The notes under the pieces: model-generated
Told to the model about the DNA's origin: nothing
Databases searched by the model: none
Seen by the model: only the letters and a program-made list of their open reading frames with translations
DNA from: Micromonospora wenchangensis
GTDB lineage: Bacteria > Actinomycetota > Actinomycetes > Mycobacteriales > Micromonosporaceae
Direction: 5' to 3'
Length of the DNA: 64,000 bases
Assembly: GCF_002210435.1 (NCBI RefSeq)
Contig: NZ_MZMV01000022.1
Coordinates: 1 to 64,000 of the forward strand
Shown here: piece by piece, positions 1 through 10,110 of the stretch
How positions within the stretch are numbered: position 1 is the first letter of the stretch
Layout of the letters: every line of letters begins with the position of its first letter
Translations under genes and position numbers: made by a program

Positions 1-1
1 C

Positions 2-3000
2 CACCAAGACCTCCCCTTCGAACACATCGTCGAACTCACCAACCCCACCCGAAACCTCGCCCACACCCCCCTATTCCAAGTCATGTTCGCCTGGCAGAAC
101 ACCGAAGACGGCGAGTTGACCCTCCCGGGTGTGCGGGTCACCGCCCTGCCGCCACCCCACGCCACCGCCAAGTTCGACCTCACCCTGTCCCTGGCCGAAC
201 AGGACGGGCGGATCACCGGCAGCCTCGAGTACGCCACCGCCCTGTTCGACCCGGGCACCGCCGAACGGCACATCCGCTACCTGCACCGCATCCTCACCCA
301 ACTCGTCGCCCACCCCGACCGGCCGATCGACGAATTGAGCCTGCTCGACGAGCGGGAGCGGGCGCAGGTGCTGCGCCAGGCGGTGCCGTCCCCGGTGGAG
401 CAGGGCGTCGTCGCCCGCTTCGCCGGGCGGGTCGCGGCGGACCCCGACGCGGTCGCGGTGACCTTCGAGGACACCACACTCACCTACCGCGACCTCGACA
501 CCCGCGCCAACCGGCTCGCCCACCACCTCCGCGACCACGGCGTCGGACCCGACACCCTCGTCGCGGTCTGCCTGCGCCGCTCACCGGAGCTGATCGTCGC
601 GGTGCTGGCCGTCGCCCGGGCCGGGGGCGCCTACCTCCCCCTGGACCCGGCCCACCCCACCGAACGTCTCGGTCACCTGCTGGCCGACGGCGCGCCGGTC
701 GCCGTGCTCACCCACACCGCCACCCACCCCACCCTCGACGCCCTGACCCGCACCTCACTGATCAACCTCGACACCACCGACCTCACCGCACACCCCACCA
801 CCGCCCCCGACCCCGGCACCCACCCCGACCACCTCGCCTACGTCATCCACACCTCCGGCTCCACCGGCCGCCCCAAGGGGGTGGCGCAGACCTGGCGGTG
901 CCTGGACAACCTGATCGACTGGCAGCTGCGCTACGCCGCACCCGGCAGCCCACCGCCGCAGCGGGTGCTCCAGTTCGCCTCCATCGGCTTCGACGTCTCC
1001 GCCCAGGAGATCTGGAGCACCCTGGGTCAGGGCGGCACGCTGGTGCTGATCGACGAGGACCACGCCCGCGACCTCGGCCGGCTACGTCACGTCCTCGCCG
1101 GGCAGGGCGTGCGGCGGGCGTTCCTGCCGGCGGCCGTGCTGCACCAGATGGCCGGCCTCACCGCCGGCGACGCCCCCCTCGCCGCCGGCTGCGAGATCGT
1201 CACCGCCGGTGAGGCGCTGCGGGTCGACGACGACGTCCGTGCCCTGGTCACCGGGCTGGGCGGCCGCCACCTCTACAACCAGTACGGCCCCACGGAAACC
1301 CACGTGGTCAGCCAGTACGCCCTGGCCACCGCCGCGGCGGCCGACTGGCCGGCACTCCCGCCGATCGGCCGGCCGATCGCCAACGCCCGCCTCTACGTGC
1401 TCGACGGCCGGTGCGAACCGGTGCCGCCGGGCGTGCTCGGCGAGCTGTACATCGGCGGCGCCGGCCTGGCCCGGGGCTACCTCAACCAGCCGGCGGCGAC
1501 CGCGGCCCGGTTCCTGCCCGACCCGTTCGCCGGGGCGGGCCAGCGGATGTACCGCAGCGGCGACCTGGCCCGCCGCCGCAGCGACGGGACCATCGAGTTC
1601 GCCGGACGCGTCGACGACCAGGTCAAGGTCCGTGGTTTCCGGGTCGAACCGGGCGAGGTGGAAAGTGCACTGCGGCACGTCGAGGGGGTCCGCGAAGCGG
1701 CGGTCCTGCTGCGCGAGGACACCCCGGGCGACCCGCACCTGGTCGGCTACCTGGTCGGTGACGTCACCGCCGCGACGGCCCGCGACCAGCTACGGCGTCG
1801 GCTGCCCGAACACCTGGTGCCGACCCGCTGGGTGGTGCTGGACCGGCTGCCGCTGACCGCCAACGGCAAACTGGACCGGCGGGCCCTGCGCCCGCCCGAG
1901 CAGGCCGACGTCGCCACCACCTACGTGGCACCCCGCGACGAGCGGGAGGCCCGGATGGCCGCCATCTGGGCCGAGGTGCTGCGCCGCGACCGGATCGGCG
2001 CGCACGACGACTTCTTCGCCCTCGGCGGGCACTCCCTGCTGGCGACCCGGCTCGTCCACGCGATCAACGAACGGATGTCGGCGCGGCTGTCGCTGCGCAC
2101 CCTGTTCCGCAAACCGGTCCTGGCCGACCTCGCGGCCGAACTGGCCAGGCCCGACGCCCCCACCGTCGACGCTTTCCCACCGCTCGTCGCCGACCCCGCC
2201 GGCCGGCACGAACCGTTCCCGCTCACCGACATCCAGCAGGCGTACTGGGTGGGCCGCGGCTCCACCCTCGAACTCGGCGGCGTCGGCGCGCACGGCTACA
2301 GCGAACTGCGGCTGCGCGACTTCGACGAGGACCGGTTCACCCGGGCGCTGCACCGGTTGATCGACCGCCACGACATGCTCCGCGCGGTCTTCCACGACGG
2401 CGGGCAACGGGTCCTGGCGGACGTGCCGCCGTACGCGATGGCCCGGCAGGACCTGCGCGGCCTCGACGCCCGCACCGCCGGCCACCGGCTCGCCGAAACC
2501 CGGCAGCGGATGTCCCACCAGGTGCTCGACGCCGGACGCTGGCCGCTGTTCGAGTTCGCGGTGACCCTGCTCGACGACGAGACCCGGCTACACGTCAGCA
2601 TCGACGCGCTGATCCTCGACGCGGCCAGCGGTCAGATCCTGGAACACGAACTGGCGTTGCTCTACGCGGACCCGGACGTCGACCTGCCCCCGCTCACGGT
2701 GACGTTCCGCGACTACGTCCTGGCCGAACAGGCCCTGCGGGACACGCCGCGCTACCGGCGGGCGCTCGACTACTGGCGGCAGCGGGTCGACACCCTGCCG
2801 CCCGCACCGCAGCTACCCCTGCTACGGCAGCCCGACAGCGTCGGACAGCCCCGGTTCACCCGCTACGACGAGGTGGTGCCGGCGGACCGGTGGCGTCGGC
2901 TGAAGGAGACCGCCGGCCGGCACGGGGTCACCCCGTCGGTGCTGCTGGTGACCGCGTTCGCCCAGGTGCTGGCCCGGTGGAGCCGCCGGTCACGGTTCAC

Positions 3001-6000
3001 GCTGAGCCTGCCGCTGTTCAACCGGCTGCCGCTGCACCCCGGCATCAACGCGGTGATCGGCGACTTCACCTCCCTGGTGCTGCTGGAGGTCGACGCCACC
3101 CCCGGGGTCGACTTCGTCACCCGGGCCCGCACCGTGCAGGAGCAGCTCTGGCAGGACATCGACCACGCGGCGGCGAGCGGCGTCCGGGTCAACCGGGAAC
3201 TCGCCCGCGCCCGGGGCACCCGCCACGCGGCCCTGCCGGTCGTGTTCAACAGCACGCTGGCCGAGGCGGCACCCGACGTGGGCGACAGCGGCCTCGCCGC
3301 GGCGCTCGGCGGTGAGGTCGTCCACGGCATCACCCAGACCCCGCAGGTGTGGATCGACCACACCGTCGTCGAGGCCGGTGGGCGGCTGCACCTCAACTGG
3401 GACAGCATCGACGAACTGTTCCCCGCCGGTCTGGTCGCCGAGATGTTCGCCGCGTACCGGACGCTGCTCGGGCGACTGGAGAACCCGCAGGCCTGGCACA
3501 CCCCGGTGGACGGGCCACTCGCCCCGCCGCCGCCGACGGCCCCACCGGCCGGCCGGGCCCTCCTGCACGAGCTGGTCGACCGGCAGGCCTCGGCGACCCC
3601 CACCGCGCCCGCGGTGCTCGCCGTGGACCGGCAACTCGACTACACCACCGTGCGGGGTGAGGCACGGCGGTTGGCCGGGCGGCTCCAGGACCGGGGCGTC
3701 CAGCCCGGCCAGCTCGTCGCGGTGCTACTCGACCGGGGCTGGAAGCAGGTCGTGGCGACCCTCGCGGTCCTGTACGCCGGCGGCGCGTACCTGCCGCTGG
3801 ACCCGGAGTGGCCCACCGAACGGACGGCCCGGGTGCTCCAGCGGGCCGGCGCGGGACTGGCCCTGGTGGAATCGGCCCGGGTGCCCCTGCCCGGGGGTGT
3901 CGAGCGGCTGGTGGTGGACGCGACCACCCTCGGCGCGGGCGGGCCGCCGCTGCGTCCGGTGGACCTGGCGGAGACCGACCTCGCGTACGTGATCTACACG
4001 TCCGGGTCGACGGGCGTCCCGAAGGGGGTGGCGATCGACCACCGCGGCGCGGTGAACACCCTCCTCGACGTCGCCGCACGGTTCGCCGTCGGGCCGGCCG
4101 ACCGGGTCCTGGCCGTCAGCGCGCTCAGCTTCGACCTGTCGGTCTTCGACATCTTCGGCACGCTCGCGGTCGGCGCGGCGGTCGTGACGCTCGACCCGGA
4201 GCTGGCCCGCGATCCGGCCCACTGGGCGGACCGGGTCCGCACCCACCGGGTCAGCGTGTGGAACTCGGTGCCGGCGCTGGCCGGTCTGCTGCTCGACCAC
4301 GCCGACGCCGGCCACCCGCTGCCCGCGTCGCTGCGGCTGGCCATGCTCTCCGGTGACTGGATACCGCTCGCCCTGCCCGACCGGCTGCGCGCGGCGCTGC
4401 CCGGGATCCGGGTGGAGAGCCTCGGCGGGGCCACCGAGGCGTCGATCTGGTCCATCCACCACCCGGTCGGGGACGTCGACCCGGCGTGGCGCAGCATCCC
4501 GTACGGCCGGGCGTTGGCCCACCAGGGGGTGCACGTGCTCGACGAGGCGCTGCGGCCCCGCCCCACCTGGGCCACGGGTGACCTCTACATCAGCGGCGTC
4601 GGGCTGGCGCAGGGCTACTGGCGGGACGCCGGGGCCACCGCGGCGAGTTTCGTCGTGCACCCGGTCACCGGGGTGCGGCTCTACCGCACCGGCGACCTGG
4701 GCCGGCTGCGTCCCGACGGCACGATCGAGTTCCTCGGCCGGGAGGACGGCCAGGTCAAGGTGCACGGCTACCGCATCGAGCTGGGTGAGATCGAGACGGC
4801 GTTGCAGGCGCACCCGGCGGTACGTGCCGCCGCGTTGCGGCTGCTGGGCGAGGCACAGGGCACCAAACGGCTGGCCGCGTACGTGGTGCCCGCCGGTGGC
4901 CCGCCCGACCCGGCCGTGCTCGTCGCCCACCTGGAGCGGGCGCTGCCGGCGTACATGGTGCCGTCGTCGATCACCGTCCTGGACGCGTTGCCGCTGTCGG
5001 CCAACGGCAAGGTCGACCGCAGCCTGCTCCCCGACCCGGCACCGACGGCGGACACCGCCGCCACGGCACCGGTGCTCACCGGCGCGGCCGAGCACCGCCT
5101 GGTGGAGATCGTCGCCGGGATCCTCGGCCTGCCCGTCATCGCGCCCGACGCCAACTTGCTGATGCTCGGCGCCACCTCCATCGACATCGTGCGGATCGCC
5201 AACGCCCTCTCCGGCGAGTTGGGCTTCCGACCCCGACTGGCCCGGCTGATGGGCCAACCGACCCTCGGTGACCTGCTGCGGATGTTCCGGGACCACACCG
5301 CCGGAAAGGCTGTCGCCGCCCCCGCCGGGCAGGCCGCCACGGTGGTCGAGGACCCGGCCGCCCGCGCCGCGTTCACCGCGGCCGGCCGGGGCCGCCGTGA
5401 CCTTCCACCCGGCACCCCTACGGTCGCGCTGGCCACGCCGGCCGACCCGACCTACGACCGGCGCTACACCGACCACCGCTCGGTACGCCGGTTCACCACG
5501 GATCCGCTGCCGGCCGGGGCGCTCGGCCGGCTCCTGGCCACCCTCACCGCACGCACCGTCGACGACCGCGCGGTGTTCCAGTACGGCTCGGCCGGCAGCA
5601 GCTACGCCGTGCAGACGTACGTGCTGGTCAAGGCGGGACGCGTCGACGGGGTGCCGGGCGGGGCGTACTACCACGACCCGGCCGCGCACCGGCTGCTGGC
5701 GCTCGGCCGGGACCGTACGCTGAGCCCCGACGCCTTCGACTACTTCGTCAACCGGCCGGTCTTCGAGGCCGCCGCTTTCGCGCTGTTCCTGGTGGCGCAG
5801 CAGGCGGCCATCGAGCCGCTGTACCAGGAGCAGAGCGCGAGGTTCACCGCCATCGAGGCGGGCGCGATGGCGCAACTGCTGACGATGGCCGCCCCCGGGC
5901 ACGGTCTGGGCCTGTGCGGCATCGGCGCGCTGGACCCGACCGACCTGGCCGCCCTGTTCGACCTCGACCCCTCGCACCGGCTGGTCTACGCGCTGCTCGG

Positions 6001-6067
6001 CGGCGCACGACCGGCGGCGGACGTCCCCGGGCCCGCCACCCCCGACACGATCACGGTGGAACTGTGA
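2..6067 (+). CDS. NRPS, 5'-truncated: C(end)-A-T-Cy-A(Cys)-T-Ox
   Basis: Non-ribosomal peptide synthetase entering from the left edge; the frame is open from base 2 with the end of a condensation domain (HQDLPFEHIVE). It continues with A1 (about residues 130-620; HTSGSTGRPKG, NQYGPTET), a carrier domain (GGHSLLA, about 676), and a cyclisation domain (from about 737). In the cyclisation domain HHxxxDG is replaced by DALILDAAS, the DxxxxDxxS signature, near residue 870. A2 (about 1200-1690) follows, then a second carrier (LGATSID, about 1722) and a McbC/SagB-like flavin oxidase domain (about 1819 to the end). Specificity residues read by eye are DVQFVAQVVK for A1 (proline-like) and DLFNLSLIWK for A2 (one change from the classic Cys code). 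Cy plus Cys-A plus Ox implies a thiazole. The stop overlaps the next start (GTGA). Confidence 0.95.
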   Translation, partial: HQDLPFEHIVELTNPTRNLAHTPLFQVMFAWQNTEDGELTLPGVRVTALPPPHATAKFDLTLSLAEQDGRITGSLEYATALFDPGTAERHIRYLHRILTQLVAHPDRPIDELSLLDERERAQVLRQAVPSPVEQGVVARFAGRVAADPDAVAVTFEDTTLTYRDLDTRANRLAHHLRDHGVGPDTLVAVCLRRSPELIVAVLAVARAGGAYLPLDPAHPTERLGHLLADGAPVAVLTHTATHPTLDALTRTSLINLDTTDLTAHPTTAPDPGTHPDHLAYVIHTSGSTGRPKGVAQTWRCLDNLIDWQLRYAAPGSPPPQRVLQFASIGFDVSAQEIWSTLGQGGTLVLIDEDHARDLGRLRHVLAGQGVRRAFLPAAVLHQMAGLTAGDAPLAAGCEIVTAGEALRVDDDVRALVTGLGGRHLYNQYGPTETHVVSQYALATAAAADWPALPPIGRPIANARLYVLDGRCEPVPPGVLGELYIGGAGLARGYLNQPAATAARFLPDPFAGAGQRMYRSGDLARRRSDGTIEFAGRVDDQVKVRGFRVEPGEVESALRHVEGVREAAVLLREDTPGDPHLVGYLVGDVTAATARDQLRRRLPEHLVPTRWVVLDRLPLTANGKLDRRALRPPEQADVATTYVAPRDEREARMAAIWAEVLRRDRIGAHDDFFALGGHSLLATRLVHAINERMSARLSLRTLFRKPVLADLAAELARPDAPTVDAFPPLVADPAGRHEPFPLTDIQQAYWVGRGSTLELGGVGAHGYSELRLRDFDEDRFTRALHRLIDRHDMLRAVFHDGGQRVLADVPPYAMARQDLRGLDARTAGHRLAETRQRMSHQVLDAGRWPLFEFAVTLLDDETRLHVSIDALILDAASGQILEHELALLYADPDVDLPPLTVTFRDYVLAEQALRDTPRYRRALDYWRQRVDTLPPAPQLPLLRQPDSVGQPRFTRYDEVVPADRWRRLKETAGRHGVTPSVLLVTAFAQVLARWSRRSRFTLSLPLFNRLPLHPGINAVIGDFTSLVLLEVDATPGVDFVTRARTVQEQLWQDIDHAAASGVRVNRELARARGTRHAALPVVFNSTLAEAAPDVGDSGLAAALGGEVVHGITQTPQVWIDHTVVEAGGRLHLNWDSIDELFPAGLVAEMFAAYRTLLGRLENPQAWHTPVDGPLAPPPPTAPPAGRALLHELVDRQASATPTAPAVLAVDRQLDYTTVRGEARRLAGRLQDRGVQPGQLVAVLLDRGWKQVVATLAVLYAGGAYLPLDPEWPTERTARVLQRAGAGLALVESARVPLPGGVERLVVDATTLGAGGPPLRPVDLAETDLAYVIYTSGSTGVPKGVAIDHRGAVNTLLDVAARFAVGPADRVLAVSALSFDLSVFDIFGTLAVGAAVVTLDPELARDPAHWADRVRTHRVSVWNSVPALAGLLLDHADAGHPLPASLRLAMLSGDWIPLALPDRLRAALPGIRVESLGGATEASIWSIHHPVGDVDPAWRSIPYGRALAHQGVHVLDEALRPRPTWATGDLYISGVGLAQGYWRDAGATAASFVVHPVTGVRLYRTGDLGRLRPDGTIEFLGREDGQVKVHGYRIELGEIETALQAHPAVRAAALRLLGEAQGTKRLAAYVVPAGGPPDPAVLVAHLERALPAYMVPSSITVLDALPLSANGKVDRSLLPDPAPTADTAATAPVLTGAAEHRLVEIVAGILGLPVIAPDANLLMLGATSIDIVRIANALSGELGFRPRLARLMGQPTLGDLLRMFRDHTAGKAVAAPAGQAATVVEDPAARAAFTAAGRGRRDLPPGTPTVALATPADPTYDRRYTDHRSVRRFTTDPLPAGALGRLLATLTARTVDDRAVFQYGSAGSSYAVQTYVLVKAGRVDGVPGGAYYHDPAAHRLLALGRDRTLSPDAFDYFVNRPVFEAAAFALFLVAQQAAIEPLYQEQSARFTAIEAGAMAQLLTMAAPGHGLGLCGIGALDPTDLAALFDLDPSHRLVYALLGGARPAADVPGPATPDTITVEL

Positions 6068-9000
6068 ACGCCGTCGACCTGCTCGCGACGCTGCACCGGC
6101 ACGCGGTGGGGCTGCGGGTCGACGGTGACCGCCTGCGCCTCACCGGCTCCCGGGAGGTCCTCACCCCCGACCTGCTGGCGCAGATCAGGCGGCACAAACA
6201 GGAGCTGCTCGCGATCCTGGCCGGCGACGCGGGCGACACGATCGAGCGTCGGGCACATCCCGGGCGACCGGTGCCGGTCGCGTTCGCCCAACGGCAGCTC
6301 TGGTTCCTCGACCAGCTCGCCCCGGGCAACCCGTTCTACAACAACCCGATCGCGTTCGACCTCACCGGCACCCTGGACACCGCGGCGCTGACCCGCGCCC
6401 TGACCGAGGTGGTGCGCCGGCACGAGGCGCTGCGCACCGTCTTCACGCTCGTCGACGGGGAACCCTGCCAGGTGGTGCGGCCGGCCGGGCCGGTCGCCCT
6501 GCCGGTCACGGACCTCACCGCGCTGCCCGGCCCGCAGCGCTCCCGCCACGCCGACGACGCCACCGTGGTCGAGGCGCGGACCCCGTTCGACCTGGCGACC
6601 GGTCCGCTGCTGCGCAGCAGCCTGCTCCGGTTGGCCCCCGACGAGCACCGCTGGCTGCTCACCGTGCACCACATGGTGGCCGACGGCTGGTCCGTCGGCA
6701 TCCTGCTCGGTGAACTCGCCGCGCTGTACGGCGCGTACACGCGGGGCGGGACCGGCGCGCTGACCGAACTGCCCGTGCAGTACCCGGACTACGTGCTGTG
6801 GCAGCGCCGGCAGCTCGACGGCGGCGAACGGGAACGTCAGCTCGGCTACTGGACGCGGACGCTGGCCGGTGCGCCCGCGCTGCTGGCCCTGCCGACCGAC
6901 CGGCCCCGGCCGGCGGTGCAGCGCTACCGGGGCGACTGCCACGCCACGACGGTGGACGCGGCGGTGCTGCACGGCCTGCGGGAGGTGGGACGGGCGGGTG
7001 ACGCGACGCTGTTCATGACGCTGATGGCCGCCCTGTCGGTGCTGCTGTGGCGCTACAGCGGCCAGGACGACGTGTGCGTCGGCACCCCGTTCGCCAACCG
7101 CAACCACCGGGACGTGGAGGGCCTGATCGGGCACTTCGTGAACACGGTGGTGATCCGCAACCGGCTGGACCCGGAGCAGCCGTTCGCGGCCCTGCTGGCC
7201 GACGTCCGCCGGCACGCACTCGACGCGTACGCCCATCCCGACCTGCCGTTCGAGCAGCTCGTGGACGCGCTCAACCCGCAGCGCGACGGCAGCTACTCGC
7301 CGCTGTTCCAGGTGATGCTGGTGCTACAGAACATCCCCCGCGGCCAGTTGGAGCTGCCGGGGCTGGCGCTGCGGCCCCTGTCGAGCAGCACCGGCGCGGC
7401 GAAGTTCGACCTGTCCGTCGAGGTGCTGGAGCAGCAGGACACGTTGCACGTCGTCGTCGAGTACGACACCGACCTGTTCGACGCCGCGACGATCACCCGG
7501 CTGACCGGCCACTTCGTGCACCTGCTCGGCCAGGTGGCGGCGGACCCGGCCACGCCGGTCGGTGCGCTGCGGCTGCCCGGCCCCGACGAGCGGCACCGCC
7601 TGCTGGTGGAGTGGAACGCCACCGGGCGGGCCCGCACCCGGCCGGCGGACGTCATGGCGCGGATCGCCGCGCAGGCACGGCAACACCCCGACCGGCCCGC
7701 CGTGGTCGACGGCGACGAACGGCTCGACTACGCCACGCTGGAACGCCGGGCCAACCGGCTGGCGCACGCCCTGATCGCCCGGGGCGTACGCGGCGACCAG
7801 GTGGTCGGGCTGCGGGCGCACCGCTGCGCCGGGCTGGTCGTCGCCATCCTGGGCGTACTCAAGGCCGGTGCCGCGTACCTGCCGCTGGACCCGGCGCTGC
7901 CGGCGCAGCGGCTCGCCGGCATGATCGCCGACGCCGCCCCGGCGCTGGTGCTCGGCGACGACGACCTGACCGCCGTCGAGGCCGAGGGACGCCACGACAC
8001 GCCCCCCGACGTCGCGGTGCACCCCGCCGCCCTGGCCTACGTCATCTACACGTCCGGCTCGACCGGCCGGCCCAAGGGCGTCGCCGTCGCGCACGGCGGC
8101 GTCACGAACCTGCTCGACGACTGGGTGTCCCGCTTCGGCACCGCTGCGGGGGCGGCGGCGCTGTGGTCGAGCGTCGGCTTCGACGTCTCCGTGCAGGAGA
8201 TCTTCCTGCCGCTGACCACCGGTGGCACCCTTCACCTCGTACCCGAGCCGCTGCGCGGTGACCCGACGGCGCTGATGGGGTGGCTGCGCGAGCACCGGGT
8301 CGCGCAGGCGTACCTGCCGCCGGCGTTCGTCAGGTGGCTCGACGAGGACCCGGTGACCCGGCTGGCCGGGTCGACGCTGCGGCACCTGCTGGTCGGGGTG
8401 GAACCGCTGCCGGAGCAGGGCCTGCACCGCATCCAGCAGGCCCGTCCCGGGCTGCGGGTCCTCAACGGGTACGGGCCGACCGAGACCACCGTCTACAGCA
8501 CCGCCTACCTCGACCCGCAGCCGTGGGCGCGGCAGTGCCCGATCGGCCGGCCGGTGGCCAACACCCGCGTCTACCTGCTCGACGAACGGCTGGAGCCGGT
8601 TCCGGTCGGGGTCACCGGTGAGATCCACATCGGTGGTGTCGGGGTCGCCCGGGGCTACCTGGGCCGGCCGGGGGCGACCGCCGAACGGTTCGTCCCCGAC
8701 CCGTTCGTGCCCGGCGAACGGGTCTACCGCACCGGCGACCTGGGCCGGTTCCTACACGACGGGAACATCGAGTACCTCGGCCGACGCGACGGCCAGGTCA
8801 AGATCCGGGGTTTCCGCATCGAACTGGGCGAGGTCGAGACCGCGCTGCTGGACCGGCCGGACGTGCGCGAGGCGGCGGTGCTGGTCGACTCCGACACCGG
8901 CGAGCCGAGGCTGGTCGCCGCAGTCGTCCGGGACGCGGCGACCCCGCTGCTGGTCAGCGAGTGGCGCGCGGAGCTGTCGCAGCGGCTGCCCGGCTACATG

Positions 9001-10110
9001 ATCCCGTCACTGTTCGTGGAGCTGCCCCGGCTGCCGCTCTCGGTCAACGGCAAACTCGACCGGGCCGAGGTGCTGCGCCGGGCCCGCGCCGACGCGCCCT
9101 GGCAGGTCAACCTGGCCAGCCCCCGCGACCAGATCGAGCTGACCCTCTACCAGATCTGGAAGCGTCTGCTGCTGCACCCGGACATCGGCATCAACGACCG
9201 GTTCTTCGACGTGGGCGGCACCTCGATCTCGGCGATCAAACTGGCGCACGCGATCGGTGACGCGTTCGGCGAGCCGCTCGCGGTGCACGAGATCATGCTG
9301 CACCCGACGATCGAGGCGCTCGGCGGCCGGCTGCGGCGCGGCGCGTCGGGCCGGCCACCGAGCAACCTCATCGAGTTCCGGGCCGGCGACGGCGGCGGGC
9401 AGGTGATCTGCGTGCACCCGGCCGGTGGCACAGCGTTCTGCTACCTGGCGCTGGCCAAGGCGCTGCCGGAGTCCCTGGGCGTGCACGGCGTCCAGTCCCC
9501 GGGGGTCAACCCGGGTGAGGAGTTCCTGCCCACGGTCGAGGCGATGGCCGGGACGTACCTGCGGCAGGTCGCGCACCTGCTGGACGGGCCGGTGGTCCTC
9601 ACCGGGCTGTCCTACGGCGGTCTGGTCGCCTACGAGATGGGACGCCGGCTGGCCCTGGCCGGGCACGACCGGCTCAGCGTGGTCCTGCTCGACACGCTGG
9701 GCACGGACGACCCGGCCCGCCGCGGCGCGATCGAACCGGTGGACATGGCCGAGTTCCGCGACAAGCTCGTCAAGTTCAACGGGATGTACCCGGGCATCGA
9801 CGACGAGCAGATCGACCAGTACCACCGCATCTACAACCACAACCGGTCGACCATGCGCGACTACCCGACCCCGGCGTCACCGGCCCGGCTGGTGCTGTTG
9901 CAGGCCACCGCCGGCCGCGACGAGGGCTTCCTGCGGGAGGTGCGCGCCTTCTGGCGTCGCCGCAACGCCGCCGACTTCCACCTCACCCAGGTGCACTGCG
10001 ACCACTGGGAGATCCTGGAGGGCGCGGTGGTGCCGCAGGTCGCGGCGCTGCTGTGCCGCGAGGTGGACCGGATCCCGCACGGCGGTGCGCCGGGCACCCG
10101 GGAGACGTGA
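6064..10110 (+). CDS. NRPS module with TubC docking domain: C-A-T-TE
   Basis: Single-module NRPS of 1348 residues, start GTG overlapping the upstream stop by 4 bases. Residues 1-55 form a TubC-type N-terminal docking domain (AVDLLATLHRHAVGLRVDGD then LTPDLLAQIRRHKQELLAIL), which implies a protein partner with a matching C-terminal tail. A condensation domain with intact HHMVADG (about residue 202) is followed by an adenylation domain (IYTSGSTGRPKG about 660, NGYGPTETTVY about 803), a carrier (VGGTSISA about 1052) and a type I thioesterase with GLSYGG (about 1181) and a C-terminal His (CDHWE about 1313). The adenylation pocket, read as DVQYLGGVY, does not match a code I can name. A thioesterase here, before another synthetase gene, is unusual for a collinear line. 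Confidence 0.95.
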   Translation: MNAVDLLATLHRHAVGLRVDGDRLRLTGSREVLTPDLLAQIRRHKQELLAILAGDAGDTIERRAHPGRPVPVAFAQRQLWFLDQLAPGNPFYNNPIAFDLTGTLDTAALTRALTEVVRRHEALRTVFTLVDGEPCQVVRPAGPVALPVTDLTALPGPQRSRHADDATVVEARTPFDLATGPLLRSSLLRLAPDEHRWLLTVHHMVADGWSVGILLGELAALYGAYTRGGTGALTELPVQYPDYVLWQRRQLDGGERERQLGYWTRTLAGAPALLALPTDRPRPAVQRYRGDCHATTVDAAVLHGLREVGRAGDATLFMTLMAALSVLLWRYSGQDDVCVGTPFANRNHRDVEGLIGHFVNTVVIRNRLDPEQPFAALLADVRRHALDAYAHPDLPFEQLVDALNPQRDGSYSPLFQVMLVLQNIPRGQLELPGLALRPLSSSTGAAKFDLSVEVLEQQDTLHVVVEYDTDLFDAATITRLTGHFVHLLGQVAADPATPVGALRLPGPDERHRLLVEWNATGRARTRPADVMARIAAQARQHPDRPAVVDGDERLDYATLERRANRLAHALIARGVRGDQVVGLRAHRCAGLVVAILGVLKAGAAYLPLDPALPAQRLAGMIADAAPALVLGDDDLTAVEAEGRHDTPPDVAVHPAALAYVIYTSGSTGRPKGVAVAHGGVTNLLDDWVSRFGTAAGAAALWSSVGFDVSVQEIFLPLTTGGTLHLVPEPLRGDPTALMGWLREHRVAQAYLPPAFVRWLDEDPVTRLAGSTLRHLLVGVEPLPEQGLHRIQQARPGLRVLNGYGPTETTVYSTAYLDPQPWARQCPIGRPVANTRVYLLDERLEPVPVGVTGEIHIGGVGVARGYLGRPGATAERFVPDPFVPGERVYRTGDLGRFLHDGNIEYLGRRDGQVKIRGFRIELGEVETALLDRPDVREAAVLVDSDTGEPRLVAAVVRDAATPLLVSEWRAELSQRLPGYMIPSLFVELPRLPLSVNGKLDRAEVLRRARADAPWQVNLASPRDQIELTLYQIWKRLLLHPDIGINDRFFDVGGTSISAIKLAHAIGDAFGEPLAVHEIMLHPTIEALGGRLRRGASGRPPSNLIEFRAGDGGGQVICVHPAGGTAFCYLALAKALPESLGVHGVQSPGVNPGEEFLPTVEAMAGTYLRQVAHLLDGPVVLTGLSYGGLVAYEMGRRLALAGHDRLSVVLLDTLGTDDPARRGAIEPVDMAEFRDKLVKFNGMYPGIDDEQIDQYHRIYNHNRSTMRDYPTPASPARLVLLQATAGRDEGFLREVRAFWRRRNAADFHLTQVHCDHWEILEGAVVPQVAALLCREVDRIPHGGAPGTRET

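Noticed and set aside
3725..5977. Long minus-strand open frame opposite the first NRPS (and a similar one at 12813-15188)
   Set aside because: Both lie wholly antisense to clear NRPS domains; they are GC-skew shadows with no domain content and no ribosome binding site.
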